This document shows positions 1-11,722 of a stretch of DNA of 64,000 bases, one piece after another (the first letter of the stretch is position 1; each line of letters starts with the position of its first letter). Source of the DNA: Littorina saxatilis (lineage: Eukaryota > Mollusca > Gastropoda > Littorinimorpha > Littorinidae); contig NC_090259.1 of the NCBI RefSeq assembly GCF_037325665.1, positions 33,279,238 to 33,343,237 of the forward strand, read 5' to 3'. Both the position numbers and the translations under genes were made by a program. Under the pieces are notes generated by a model. The model saw only the letters and a list, made by a program, of their open reading frames with translations, was not told the DNA's origin and ran no database searches.

Positions 1-245
1 CCGCAACTCTCCTCCAAAAAGGCTCTGTAGTGAACCCATGACTATCGCATCACTTCAGGGTTGGACCTTGAGTGTGTGTGGTGAATAACCATCGCAGCAC
101 TGGGAATATAATCTCTGCAGTATGATTTAAAGACAAGTTCTGGATTGAGAAGAATTAATCTGCTTTAAATTTTGGTTTCAGGATCATATGTTATCTTAAG
201 ATAATCAGTCCTACACTCTGAATGTGGGTCAAGGTTTGTCACTCT

Positions 246-411
246 TCAGCTTTCTGGATGATGCACAGGGGTGGTGTCTTGGACAGAACTTCTCCCCCAT
301 CGCCAGAGTTTAGCACCACCGACTGTGCCGAAACAGATATCCCTGATCACGAAGATGTGTGAGCTTGATCGGCTGACATCTTGCAAGACTTTGTTACATG
401 AGGCATGGTAC
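246..411 (-). CDS. Candidate terminal coding exon, product unknown
   Basis: On the minus strand a pyrimidine tract ending in CCAG precedes an open frame of 54 codons that ends in TGA. The first base of the exon would complete a split codon, so the upstream exon must end in phase 2. The peptide starts YHASCNKVLQDVSRSSSHI and has two cysteines; I recognise no family. It lies downstream, on the same strand, of the repeated candidate exons at 1.5-7.7 kb and could be the last exon of that gene, but no continuous chain was established. It could also be a chance ORF; transcript evidence would decide. Confidence 0.3.
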
Positions 412-529
412 CTGGAAAAAAAAGAGAAAAAATAGAACCTGATAGAATGAAGTGTAGCCAGAGGAAAATGTTTACCATTTGACAGTGTAAAATTGTATGA
501 CTGGAGGACACTACATTCTTTAACAGAGA

Positions 530-790
530 TTTTTCGCAGACTTTTTTTTATCGCCGCTTACTGATTGGTTAGCTATAGCCAAACTAACGCCAAACTGCTC
601 TTATCGCATTACTGATTTGGAGGTAGCTCCGATAGCCCCGATAGCTGCACTGGCCTTCAAGGTCTGACAAGAATCGTCGCTTAAAACAAGTTTGAGCGTT
701 TGCGCTGTTCACAAGGGCAGCAATTTTGATCTGATTTGGCGCCGACTAAAATTGTTTTAAAGTAGGGGGAAAGTTGGTACAAAGTCTGCC
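530..790. repeat. First of five copies of a CCAAT-containing repeat block
   Basis: A block with the core ttatcgccgcttactgattg occurs at about 530-790, 1,185-1,440, 2,240-2,510, 6,010-6,310 and 7,165-7,470. Each copy continues through gcattaggaggtagctc and ends near agtctgccatg. Every copy has an inverted CCAAT pentamer (attgg). Copies differ by small indels. The class of the repeat is unknown. Confidence 0.75.
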
Positions 791-800
791 ATGTGAATTT

Positions 801-2517
801 GAGAGAATTTGACAGTTAAGGTTCATAGAGACTGTTCCATTATGTTTTCTCAAATTACTGGGCATAACTCTCACACACACACACACAAAGAAAAAAAGGT
901 GAAAAGGGTAGGAACGAGCTTACAGCCACTCAAAAACTGCACTGCAAGGAGTTGAAATAAATTGATGAATAATCACACCGACACAAAACTATATCCCTGC
1001 CTAGATTTTCAGATCATCTGAAAACATTTAAGTGCTGTTCACATGACAGACGAACAAACAACTTTCCCCCAACTCGAAGTCGTTTGAAAATACCTCCTGG
1101 TTTGTCGGCAAAAAGTCAGCCAATTAAGGTAAGACTTAGCAGCGACTCCAAAAACTGCTGGACTTGGCCGTGGAATAACAAAGATATTCCGCAGACTTTT
1201 CTTATCGCCGCTTACTGATTGGTTAGCTATATCAAAACTATAGCCAAACTGCTCTTACTGCATTAGGAGGTAGCTCCGATAGCTGCACTGGTATTCAAAG
1301 TCGGACAAGAATCGTCGCTTAAAACAAGTTTGAGCGTTTTTGCTGTTCACAAGGGAAGCAATTTTGATTTGATTTGGCGCTGACTAAAATTGTTTCAAAG
1401 TAGGGGGAAAGTTGGTACAAAGTCTGCCATGTAAACAAAACTTAAGTCACAACCTGACTCACCAAAGAAAAGAAAAATGAGGTTGGCCGGTGAGAGAGAG
1501 AAATGTTGAAGTTGAACAGTTATTGATTTATAAGGCAAAGTGATGAATGGTTACTTACCTCAACTCAAAAAGCAAGGTCTTGTTTGTAGTTCAGAGTATG
1601 TTTGACCTGACCGAAGCTGTTCATTAATGCCACTCTGAAAAAATATCACAGAAATAATTAATGCTTGATGAAGACATATATGCAATTGCAAAAAACTCTT
1701 ACCAAAAAAACCCATTCAGGTTACAGAACTAAAAATAAATCCTCTGAATAATAAAACTGAGAAAATTGAGCCTATTACTATGAGTATGGCTGGGGGACAC
1801 TACATTCTTTTACATTTGATATTTTTTAAATTAATAAAATCTTCGAGAGAATTTGACAGTTAAGGTTCATAGAGACTGGTCCATTATGTTTTCTCAAATT
1901 ACGGGGCATAACTCTCACACACACACAAAGAAAAAAGGTGAAAAGGGTAGGAACGAGCTTACAGCCACTCAAAAACTGCACTGAAAGGAGTTGAAATAAA
2001 TTGATGAATAATCACACCGACACAAAACTATATCCCTGCCTAGATTTTCAGATCATCTGAAAACATTTAAGCGCTGTTCACATGACAGACGAGCAAACAA
2101 CTTTCCCCCGACTCGAAGTCGTTTGAAAATACCTCCTGGTTTGTCGGCAAAAAGTCAGCCATGGGAACGGCTCCAGCAATTTAGAAAAGGTAAGATTAAG
2201 CAGCGACTCCAAAAACTGCTGAACTTGGCTGTGGAATAACAAAGATATTCCGCAGACTTTTCTTATCGCCGCTTACTGATTGGTTAGCTATATCAAAACT
2301 ATCGCCAAACTGCTCTTACTGCATTAGGAGGTAGCTCCGATAGCTGCACTGGCCTTCAAAGTCGGACAAGAATCGTGGCTTAAAACAAGTTTGAGCGTTT
2401 TTGCTGTTCACAAGGGAAGCAATTTTGATTTGATTTGGCGCTGACTAAAATTGTTTCAAAGTAGGGGGAAAGTTGCCATGTGAACAAAACTTAAGTCACA
2501 ACCTGACTCACCAAAGA
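801..2517. repeat. Direct duplication of about 700 bp
   Basis: Sequence from about 801 to 1,500 recurs at about 1,845 to 2,517, an offset near 1,044 bp. Both copies run from gagagaatttgacagttaag through a short AC run, the CCAAT block, and a shared end at gactcaccaaag. Identity looks high by eye. The candidate exon at 1,559-1,634 lies between the copies, so the duplicated block may have travelled with exon cassettes. Confidence 0.8.
1559..1634 (-). CDS. Candidate exon 'a', copy 1
   Basis: Minus-strand segment with a donor GAG|GTAAGT and a pyrimidine tract before the 5' end. It is one of three related segments (also 6,392-6,466 and 7,577-7,651). Read from the GTG after the acceptor in the other copies, this copy gives a peptide beginning VALMNSFGQVKHTLNYKQD and then a TGA just before the donor. 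The acceptor differs here: CAGAG replaces CAAGG, so the exact exon start and frame are uncertain. It may be coding, a 3'UTR exon, or a decayed copy. Confidence 0.3.
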
Positions 2518-2690
2518 GAAAATTAAAAATTGATTGATGCATTTGTTTCCCTAAAACACTACAACATTTTAAAAAAAATCTGCTTTTGTTACTTACAAAA
2601 GGTTCTAAAAAAAATAGCCAAATTCACAAAACAAAAAGACCCTGACACTTTGTCACTACCAATAACGCATTTGTTGCTATCTAGCCATAC

Positions 2691-2834
2691 CTGTTAATCT
2701 TCATCTGGCTGCAGGAGCGAAACCACAGTCTGCGTTAGCGGCATCTGTGGCGGTGTTGTCTGTTGAGGGCTGAGGTCACTGTCCATCTCAGCTTTCTTCA
2801 AACAAGCACTCTCCTCTGTCAATGTCATGGCTTT
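2691..2834 (-). pseudogene. Candidate exon 'b', copy 1, probably decayed
   Basis: Minus-strand segment bounded by TTTTTCAG and CAG|GTATGG. It is a near copy of 6,864-7,004. The shared peptide core is EMDSDLSPQQTTPPQMPLTQ. In the frame that is fully open in the other copy, this copy has a TAA three codons before its end (GATTAACAG in place of GATGTACAG), and it carries a 3-bp length difference. I read it as a duplicated exon that has lost coding capacity, or as a cassette that ends the protein early. No protein family recognised. Confidence 0.35.
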
Positions 2835-2899
2835 CTGAAAAATAAATCCTTGAAATTAATTAGGAACACATTGAATCACAAGCCTCACTCACTGTCACA

Positions 2900-4080
2900 A
2901 CAAAAACAAAATTGGAACATATATTAGCATAGATCTCGATTTCACTAAATACTTTCTCTCTGATGTATTTCATTGTTTTATGCTTCTCCAAATATTTGAA
3001 ATTAAATGTTGCCAAAGCACACACTAACACAGCCCGCTCTAGTTTGATGCATGCCTGGGGAACAGACACGGAATATTCCACATTCCAAATAAAATGATTT
3101 AAAACAAAAACAGGTATGAAGAGCCCATAAGGGAAATCTAGTAGTAGTAAGACATGTAGTACAACTACAACTTACATACAACCAACCGCAAAATGCACTC
3201 TTTTTTGTGAACAATGTGCTGGAAATGCTGAACTTTACAAAAAGAATCATATTCTTTCATAAATACTCATTTGCTGAGGATTCGGTATGATACTTTGACC
3301 TGACAAGCTCGCTGTGGCTGTCCTGTTCGACACGCCAGACGATTCATGCTTTTCTTTGTGTTTTTCTAGCCCTTAGACTTTCTCTGTGGAATTGGGATTT
3401 TTTTGTGCACACTGTGCTGGAAATGCTCAACTTCCTTTTAAAATCATGTTCTTACACAAATACTAATTCTAAAGATTACAGGGGATGATCAAAAAAGCAT
3501 TATGTACGTAATTGCACTGGCTGACCGACTATTAGGGTTTGAAGATTTCTCAGACCGGCTGGCCTACATTGGGATAGTAATTGATAATATGCTGAGGATA
3601 TGGTATGATACTTTGACTTGACAAGCCCGCTGTGGCTATCTTCTTCGACACGCCAGCATTGGGTTTGTCTCCTCAAAGTACTGAGTGGCAATTATGATTG
3701 ACACAGAGGATGCATCCTTGCGTTCTAGTTTTCCTAGCCCTGAGACTTTCCCTACAAACTTAGGATATTTTTTGTGCACCATGTGCATGAAATACTGAAC
3801 TTTCTTTTAATACCATATTCTTTCATATATACTGATTCTGAAGATGACAATAGATGATCAAAAAGGCATTCTGAATGTAATTGCACCGACTGACCGCCTA
3901 GCAGTTTAACATCCTCTGAGAACTAGAGATCTTTTGTGTGCACAAGTGCGCTGGTTATGCCTAACTCTCTGTTAAAATCATATTTTAATACAAATAGTGA
4001 TTCTGAAGATTACAGTAGATGAGTAAAGAGGCATTCTGCATGCACCCACACTAACAAATATAGGGATTGCCTGGCTATTG
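2900..4080. repeat. Diverged tandem repeats, about four units
   Basis: Four diverged units share gtgctggaaatgct, a run ending in aaatcatattcttt, and cattctgaatgtaattgc-like text. A linked sub-block (ggtatgatactttgac followed by cgacacgccag) occurs at about 3,284-3,345 and 3,600-3,660. Spacing is irregular, roughly 210 to 350 bp. Short minus-strand ORFs here are explained by these units and I do not call genes from them. Confidence 0.6.
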
Positions 4081-4262
4081 TTTTGTATTTTATGAGTGCG
4101 TTTTCACAAAACTGGCTTAAAAAAAAAACTTCTCTTCAGAGACGGATGTCTTACTCTGTAATAGCAACTACTGGTTTGAAATTGGAGGCAAAGTTCTGAA
4201 TAATTCATAGACAAACTGTATAACAAATTACACTCTAGGCAGCCGTAGCTTACTGCATGTTC

Positions 4263-4402
4263 CTACAAATGCTCCTGATTAGCGTTCCCTTGAAGACCAG
4301 GCAGCTGTGGCATCTGCCTATCCCGTTGCGATGTCAGCCATAAGGCCAGGGCCGCGTCCAGCTCCTGTTCTGTGGCATTGGCGAATGTACGTCTGACTGC
4401 AG
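4263..4402 (-). CDS. Candidate terminal exon, product unknown
   Basis: Minus-strand segment preceded by CTTTCTGTTTGCAG and open to a TAG. After a two-base split codon it reads VRRTFANATEQELDAALALW, then a hydrophilic tail ending GNANQEHL. The stretch ELDAALALWL resembles the start of the CENP-B-like DNA-binding module of Tigger transposases (LDEALYKWF-type), so this may be host sequence or a worn transposase fragment. It lies between the repeated exon cassettes, on the same strand. No donor is needed because the frame ends inside it. Confidence 0.35.
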
Positions 4403-5084
4403 CTGCAAACAGAAAGATAAAGAAACATAACCAACCAAATCAGAGGAATGAAGCCGGCTGCCCAATTATGGACGATCCACAACATGGGAGGTCCCTAGTT
4501 TCTGAAATTTCTGATCACATGCGCATAGGACTGGAGGTTTTCAAAATGTCCCGTCCACAGCCGTCAACTTTCACAAAAAGCTGGATATGCTGTCATCAAA
4601 GACAGGTTAGGCCAAACAAAAATATACATTGGTGTAGGGTAATGTGACCAAAAAGGATAAGTGTCGGTAGGTCGGCTTTTTTTTTTTATATAATTTTAAA
4701 AAAAAGAATATTTAGTTGAGTTTTAAAAGGAGGCTACTTTCCATAAGTTGGAATCACACGGGCGATTCCATCGTGAGATTTATTCCCCCAATCCGATCGG
4801 GGGCCGATCACAGATCAAATCGTAGGCCATTGACCCGTCACACGATGAACGATTGACGAAAGATAACTCAACGCGACCGGGGCAGAAGTGACGTATCACA
4901 GTGAATATTGCAAACGCGCTGCACGTGAGCAGACGCTAATGTTCGAACATCGCACTACCTTTCCGAAAAATACCTTTCAGCATTATGCCATTGCGAGAAA
5001 TTAAGTTCACAGACAGTTGCAAGAGTAAGAAACTGTTCTTCCAAAAAGTTTTGAATTGAAGTGAAAGAAAGGGGAAAAATGAAG

Positions 5085-5640
5085 ATTTTGGGTGTGGTTT
5101 TTTTGCCAAATTTTTCTAAGTCCAAAAAAGGTGAGAAATATTCATAACAAATTCAGTTTTGGGTCTTTTTCAAATCTGTTTGATGCATGTTTTCTGTGAC
5201 CATTGTGGCTATGCACTGACACACAAAAAAGTGGAGAAAGGGGAGAAATGAAGATTTTTTCTTACTACACAAGTCAGGGATTAGGGTTACATGTTTACAT
5301 GTACATTGTCAAGAGGTCAAAACAAATTTTAAAAGCTGTTGGACACTGCACTAGTGTTGCTCTAATCAAGGCGAGTCTGGAACAATGGGTCCACCCCACC
5401 AAAAAGTCAACATGGAATTAGTTATGATTTTTTTAGCCTTCTTGCTTGGGTACGGCCAAGTCAAAAAGGTAAGAGGGGTTACAAATAGTCATAACAAGTT
5501 CAGTTTGGGGTCTTTTTCAAATCTGTTTGATGCATCTTGTCTGTGACCATTGTGGCTATGCACACAAAGTCAAAGAAGTGCAGAAAGGTGACAAATGAAG
5601 ATTTTTCCTTCTTACAAGACAATGTGTGATTTGGCACATT
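5085..5640. repeat. Direct repeat, two copies about 370 bp apart
   Basis: About 5,085-5,260 and 5,455-5,640 share tttttcaaatctgtttgatg, gaccattgtggctatgcac and a flanking aaatgaagatttt. The unit looks non-coding. A homopolymer C run lies just downstream near 5,747-5,760. Confidence 0.6.
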
Positions 5641-6391
5641 TTGCCTCAGTCTTTATCAAGAGCCTGTCTAACCCACTTTGAAGCTGTTGGAGACTGCAGT
5701 AGTGTTTCTTACATCAAGGCGGGTGCACAATGGTGCATTTCTAACCCCCCCCCCCCCCCCTGATGTTCACTTTAATATCAATCAATCAATAGATATTCAG
5801 TCACAGTTTAACTAACTCATTCACCCTCATCACTCACTCATCCATCCATCACAACAACTGTTTGATGCACACACTGTCTGCATTCCGCACTGGGAAGCCG
5901 CTTCGCTTCGCAACAACAACACTGAAAACTATATAATATAATTTAGAAACAATAAAGGTAAGACTTAGCAGCGACTACAAAAGCTGCTGGACTTGGCCGT
6001 GGAATAAAAAAGATATAATTCCGCAGACTTTTCTTATCGCCGCTTACTGATTGGTTAGCTGTAGAGTCAAACTATAGCCAGACTGCTTTTGTCGCATTAG
6101 GAGGTAGCTCCAATAGCTGCACTGGCCTACAAAGTCTGACAAGAATCGTTGCTAAAAACAAGTTTGACAGTTTGCGCTGTGTACATCACAAGGGTAGCAC
6201 TTTTGATTTGATTTGGCGCTGACTAAAATTGATTCAAAGTATGGGGAAAGTTGGTACAAAGTCTGCCATGTCAACAAAAGTCACAACTTGACTCACCAAA
6301 GAGAAAATAAAAAATTGAGGTTGGGAGAGAGAAATCTTGAAGTTGAACGGTTACTGATTTATGAGGCAGAGCGATATGAATGATTACTTAC

Positions 6392-6466
6392 CTCGGCTCA
6401 ATACGCAAGGTCTTGTTTGTAGTTCAGAGTATGTTTGACCTGACTGAAGCTGTTCATTACCGCCAC
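6392..6466 (-). CDS. Candidate exon 'a', copy 2
   Basis: A 75-bp minus-strand exon candidate with acceptor TTTTTTCAAG and donor GAG|GTAAGT. If joined in phase 0 to exon 'b' copy 2 (6,864-7,004), it reads VAVMNSFSQVKHTLNYKQD and stops at a TGA six bases before the donor. Across the three copies the changes in this frame are mostly conservative (V/L, M/L, V/F, Y/F), whereas the other open frame gains a stop in two copies. That favours this frame, but three copies are few. The protein family is unknown. Confidence 0.4.
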
Positions 6467-6863
6467 CTTGAAAAAATATCACAGAAATAGTTAACATTTG
6501 ATGAAGATGCAATTTACATTTGAGGGATGACATTTTTTTTAAATGAAGACAGAAAAAAGTCTTTAAAAAGTCCACACTTGTTCATCGATGAAAAACACAC
6601 ATGCCTGGGTAATTTGAAAATAAAAAAATAAAGCAATCATCAACATACCACCCTGTTTTTCCTCTTTACTGAAAACAATGCATTTGTTTCCCTAAACCAG
6701 TAAAAAAAAAATTTTAAAAAAAGTGACACTGACACATCTGCTTTCATTACTTTAAAAAGGTTCTACAAAAGAATAAAAGACAAAATAAGCCAAATTCATA
6801 AAACAAAAAGACCCTGACAAATGTGTCGCTGTCAACGATGCATTTGTTGCTATCGAGATATAC

Positions 6864-7004
6864 CTGTACATCTTCACCTGGCCGCAGTAGCGAAACCACA
6901 GTCTGCGTTAGCGGCATCTGTGGCGATGTTGTCTGTTGAGGGCTGAGGTCACTGTCCATCTCAGCTTTCTTCAAGTTCAAACACACTGTCATAATCATGG
7001 CTTT
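6864..7004 (-). CDS. Candidate exon 'b', copy 2
   Basis: A 141-bp minus-strand exon candidate, phase 0 at both ends, bounded by TTTTTCAG and CAG|GTATAT. It encodes 47 residues starting KAMIMTVCLNLKKAEMDSD, then a proline/glutamine/threonine-rich stretch and VVSLLRPGEDVQ. It is the open copy of the cassette whose other copy (2,691-2,834) carries a stop. Joined to exon 'a' copy 2 it would give a short C-terminal end. No domain is recognised and no signal peptide or membrane segment is visible. Confidence 0.4.
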
Positions 7005-7576
7005 CTGAAAAATAAAGCCTTGAAATTAATTAGGAACACAATGATTCATCATTTACAAGCCTCAAAGTCACACTAACAACAATAACAAAATTGGAATGTA
7101 TAATATAATTTAGAAACAATAAAGGTAAGACTTAGCAGCGACTACAAAAGCTGCTGGACTTGGCCGTGGAATAAAAAAGATATAATTCCGCAGACTTTTC
7201 TTATCGCCGCTTACTGATTGGTTAGCTATAGAGTCAAACTATAGCCAGACTGCTTTTGTCGCATTAGGAGGTAGCTCCAATAGCTGCACTGGCCTACAAA
7301 GTCTGACAAGAATCGTTGCTTAAAACAAGTTTGACAGTTTGCGCTGTTTAGCAGTTTACATCACAAGGGTAGCACTTTTGATTTGATTTGGCGCTGACTA
7401 AAATTGTTTCAAAGTAGGGGGAAAGTTGGTACAAAGTCTGCCATGCAAAACAAAAGTCACAACATTGAACATGACTCACCAAAGAGAAAACAAAAAATTG
7501 AGGTTGGGAGAGAGAGAAATCTTGAAGTTGAACGGTTATTGATTTATGAGGCAGAGCGATATGAATGGTTACTTAC

Positions 7577-7651
7577 CTCAGCTCAATACGCAAGGTCCTG
7601 TTTGTAGTTCAGAGTATGTTTGAACTGACCGAAGCTGTTCAGTACCGCCAC
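7577..7651 (-). CDS. Candidate exon 'a', copy 3
   Basis: A 75-bp minus-strand segment with the same acceptor and donor context as copy 2. The phase-0 frame reads VAVLNSFGQFKHTLNYKQD and then a TGA just before the donor. It is part of the 1.17-kb tandem duplication. No partner exon 'b' was found upstream within the next kilobase, so this copy may be unused or spliced to an exon further away. Confidence 0.35.
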
Positions 7652-7878
7652 CTTGAAAAAATATCACAGAAATAGTTAACACTTGATGAAGATGCAATTT
7701 ACATTTGATGGATGACATTTTTTTAAATGAAGACAGAAAAAAATCTTTAAAAAGTCCACACTTGTTCATATCATCAATGAAAACAAAATTGGAATGTATA
7801 TCAGTAGATTAGAAACCAGAAGTTTACCAAGAGACAGGAAGCTGATAAATGTTAAAACAGAATGTAAAAACTACCATG

Positions 7879-7992
7879 TAATTCGCAGGTTACATACATT
7901 TGTTTACTTCAACAAAAAATCGGGTTGATTGAATCTAATTCGCAGGTTACATACATTTGTTTACTTCAACAAAAAATCGGGTTGATTGAATT
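7879..7992. repeat. Perfect 57-bp tandem duplication
   Basis: Two adjacent copies of a 57-bp unit start taattcgcaggttacataca at 7,879 and 7,936. They appear identical apart from the junction, which suggests a very recent duplication. Confidence 0.85.
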
Positions 7993-8199
7993 TTGTCATC
8001 GTGTGTAATGTAGATCAGCTCGCGAATAAAATATATTATTCAATCACTATCAATATCATGAATATGAAAAGCAGAGTCTCGTCTACTTGTGAACAATGTT
8101 TCAAACTGATTGGATTATATTTGAAGCGAACGGGTAAGACATCAGACATGTGTTGTAATTTAGCAACCTCCCCGATTTTTGTTATGTGACCAGCGAATA

Positions 8200-9980
8200 C
8201 CGGACTCGGAGCATTTTCACACTTTTACTGTTTTAGTTTTACAACTTCTATTCTAAAAAACAAACCACAACATCAATCAACATCATGTTTTTGGAAAAGT
8301 TAGTTGACTCAAACCTCGTTCAGAAAAAAACAAACTTGGATGAATAGAACAGTGTTCTTCTACGCAAAAAATAAAATAAAATCGAGACTGTGATCGACTG
8401 TGAGTCCATCAGTCATCAAATTCGAAATGAAATTGTTCCATCAGTTAATTCACTTAGTACTTCGTGAGACAATCAATCTTTATTTTAGAATGAAAGACAA
8501 GGATTACCTTACATCCAATAAGCAACTCAAAATACAAGGCAGGAAGATAAAAGGGTGAAAAACGTCAAAACATGTGGCATAATCTAGCACCAACCGGAAG
8601 TCAAGTGAGTTAATTAATTAACAAGGGAAATAACTGAAAGATATTGCTCTTTGCAGTTGTTATTGTCTCCCTTAAAACAAACGGCTCACTGAAATGAGTG
8701 TAAATGCTCAATTGACCAAAAAACAAAACTTCAGCAATTTTTTTCTACAAACAATTTTTTTTTTATTTAAGGTTGGCAGTCTTTTTGATTTTGGATTTAT
8801 TTTATCAAAAACAAAAAAACAAAAAGGCTGAGAACAAATTTTATGATAAAAATTTAATAAAAATCCAATACATAAAATAAAAATATTTGATTAAAAATAA
8901 AATGTATTCTTTGAACCCAAACTGTCTGAAAATAACTTTAAAAATAACCGAATAAAGGTTTTAATGCAATTAAAATTCTAAATAAAAAAAATGTCACCAA
9001 GAAGAATAACTAATTTTTATGTCAACATGTCAAAATTAAATACAGGTAAAAAAAAGATTAACAAAAGTGTTTTTATAAAGAAGAAACATAAATGCACGGT
9101 ATTAAATTAGGAAAACAAAGATTGCAATCACCTTTTCAAATAAGCGTGGTGAAATTGTTTCGACTGCGACAATCTGCGTAAAAGTTGACGAAATGTAAGG
9201 CGCGAATAGCGAAGGTGTCACGCATTCCAGCATGAAAAAAAAACACCAAAAAACGCATGCAGGATCATGGTGGCTGGGGACGCTTGCCTTATAAAATATA
9301 GTCAAACTCAGACAGCAAACTTCGGCTGGTTGCAAAAAGTATCACATAGATTTTTTTTGCAAAATAACAAATGACACAAACAAATTGCAACCAAAAAAAA
9401 AACAAAAAAAAATTTTTTTTTTTTTACACACACTCAAAACCTTATTTGGAGGGTTTAGACGCACTCAACAACAAAAATGGCATACAATACTTTGTCTTTA
9501 ATTCAGATTTTTCAATTGTCATTTTTGTAATTAATATATAATAATTCGCAAAATAAATACCATAATTTTTATTGTTCACAAACAAAAGCTTTAAAATGAT
9601 TCAGCTTGAAAAAGTAGAGTAGCTGACCGCGCCAGCAAGAATCCAGCTGGCTATGATATGCCGCTGGTCATGGTCAGATCATGTGAGAAATGACAAATTG
9701 TAACCATGTGGTATCCATACGATTTCTGACATATGTACAATATGTGGCAACTGGCATCTGTCCCGCAGATGATTTCCAGATCTTTTGCTACCTGGGTATA
9801 AGTACGAACAGGCTCGGCATGTAACCTCTATACATATACACCATCTCAGATCTACCAGGAATTGCCTTGGGATAAGAGCATCATGACGCATGCCCCAAAA
9901 TAAACAGCCTGAGTGGGAATGTTTTACAAAACTAATTTGGCAGATAAGCATAGGTGTCCCCAAGGAAATCAATTCAGAGA
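8200..9980. other. AT-rich DNA without recognisable genes
   Basis: Long A and T runs and low complexity dominate, for example near 8,750-9,080 and 9,385-9,430. I see no ORF with domain content, no splice-bounded frame and no repeat family I can name. Confidence 0.5.
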
Positions 9981-9987
9981 AGAAGAA

Positions 9988-10803
9988 ACAAGTCGCGTAA
10001 GGTGAAATTACTACATTTAGTCAAGCTGTGGAACTCACAGAATGAAATTGAGCGTAGTCCGCCGCTAGTGCAAAAGGCAGTGAAAGTGACGAGCCTGTTT
10101 GGCGCGGTAGCGGTTGCGCTGTGCTTCATAGCACGCTTTGCTGTACCTCTCTTCGTTTTAACTTTCTGAGCGTGTTTTTAATCCAAAAATATCATATCTA
10201 TATGTTTTTGGAATCAGGAACCGACAAGGAATAAGATGAAAGTGTTTTTAAATTGATTTCAAAAATTTAATTTTGATCATAATTTTTATATATTTAATTT
10301 TCAGAGCTTGTTTTTAATCCAAATATAACATATTTATATGTTTTTGGAATCAGCAAATGATGAAGAATAAGATGAACGTAAATTTGGATCGTTTTATAAA
10401 AAAAAGAGTTTTTTTTTACAATTTTCAGATTTTTAATGACCAAAGTCATTAATTAATTTGTAAGCCACCAAGCTGAAATGCAATACCGAAGCCCGGACTT
10501 CGTCGAACATTACTTGACCAAAATTTCAACCAATTTGGTTGAAAAATGAGGGCGTGACAGTGCCGCCTCAACTTTCACGAAAAGCCGGATATCAAAAAAA
10601 TGAAAAAAACGTCTGGGGATATCATACCCAGGAACTCTCATGTCAAATTTCATAAAGATCGGTCCAGTAGTTTAGTCTGAATCGCTCTACACACACACAC
10701 AGACACACACACACAGACACACGCACGCACATACACCACGACCCTCGTCTCGATTCCCCCCTCTACGTTAAAACATTTAGTCAAAACTTGTGTAAATGTA
10801 AAA
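9988..10803 (+). mobile_element. Copy 1 of the ~870-bp 'acaagtcgcg' interspersed repeat
   Basis: Begins acaagtcgcgtaaggtgaaa, ends in acatttagtcaaaacttg. It carries paired internal motifs (tatgtttttggaatcag twice), a conserved aactttcacgaaaagccgga, then cagtagtttagtctgaatcg and an AC microsatellite just before the 3' end. There is no ORF, so it is non-autonomous. Other copies: 12,141-13,080 (-), 15,460-15,975 (+, diverged), 19,611-20,518 (-), 38,222-39,107 (+), 40,303-40,897 (-), 41,300-42,158 (+). Confidence 0.85.
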
Positions 10804-10914
10804 AGCCACTCTGCACAGGAAGCACTTATTATGTTGAATGTTGGTATGCGTCTTAGTGGAACGATGTTATCACTATACGTAAAAGCCTAGACATAATAAT
10901 TTGGTGGTGGTGAA

Positions 10915-11200
10915 CATAATCCTTTACACGAGGAGCAGGGCTAGGGCCGGACCTGGGCCGGGGAGGGGGTGGGGGGGTTGCCTGGGTTCCGGACCAGCCC
11001 CCCCCCCCCCCCCCCCCCATCCACCCACCCACCGCCAAATGTACCTCGTTGGAGACAATTTGGTTTCCAGACACGCGGATCGACCCAAATATTATCATTA
11101 AAATGTAAAATTTTCTCACCGTCAGGGGGGCTGACCCCCTCACAAGGCTTCGCCCCTGTACCCCACAATTTGTAAGGGGCTTGAGCGGCTCCCGGACCCC
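10915..11200. mobile_element. GC-rich repeat fragment with poly-C core
   Basis: A stretch with gggttccgga, a run of about 20 C near 10,999-11,018, and ctgaccccctcacaaggctt resembles the element at 25,078-25,381, which has matching text around its own poly-C runs. No clear end pairs were found here, so I call it a fragment abutting the SINE that follows. Confidence 0.5.
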
Positions 11201-11211
11201 TGCCTAATTTT

Positions 11212-11722
11212 CAATCAATCAATATGAGGCTTATATCGCGCGTATTCCGTGGGTACAGTTCTAAGCGCAGGGATTTTTTATTTTTTTAAATATTTTTTTA
11301 TGCAATTTATATCGCGCACATATTCAAGGCGCAGGGATTTATTTATGCCGTGTGAGATGGAATTTTTTACACAATACATCACGCATTCATATCGGCCAGC
11401 AGATCGCAGCCATTTCGGCGCATATCCTACTTTTCACGGCCTATTATTCCAAGTCACACGGGTATTTTGGTGGACATTTTTATCTATGCCTATACAATTT
11501 TGCCAGGAAAGACCCCTTTGTCAATCGTGGGATCTTAAACGTGCACCCCCAATGTAGTGTACACGAAGGGACCTCGGTTTTTGGTCTCATCCGAAAGACT
11601 AGCACTTGAACCCACCACCTAGGTTAGGAAAGGGGGGAGAAAATAGCGGCCTGACCCGGGGTCGAACACGCAACCTCTCGATTCCGAGCGCAAGTGCGTT
11701 ACCACTCGGCCACCCAGTCCCA
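11212..11722 (-). mobile_element. tRNA-derived SINE
   Basis: On the minus strand the element starts with a tRNA-like head: A-box-like tggccgagtggt and B-box-like gttcgacccc, in a leucine/serine-type context. The body follows (with tatatcgcgc repeated twice) and a 3' tail of tandem attg units at 11,213-11,224. No ORF. It would be transcribed by RNA polymerase III in its active state and copied by a LINE. Confidence 0.8.

Larger units (their letters stand above)
5931..7790. repeat. Tandem segmental duplication carrying exon 'a'
   Basis: About 5,931-6,600 recurs at about 7,099-7,790, offset near 1,170 bp. Each copy starts with taatttagaaacaataaagg, contains the CCAAT block, and ends with candidate exon 'a' plus its downstream intron start. 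The copies are very similar, implying a recent event. The segment between them carries candidate exon 'b' copy 2, so the repeated unit is a whole exon-plus-intron cassette. Confidence 0.8.
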
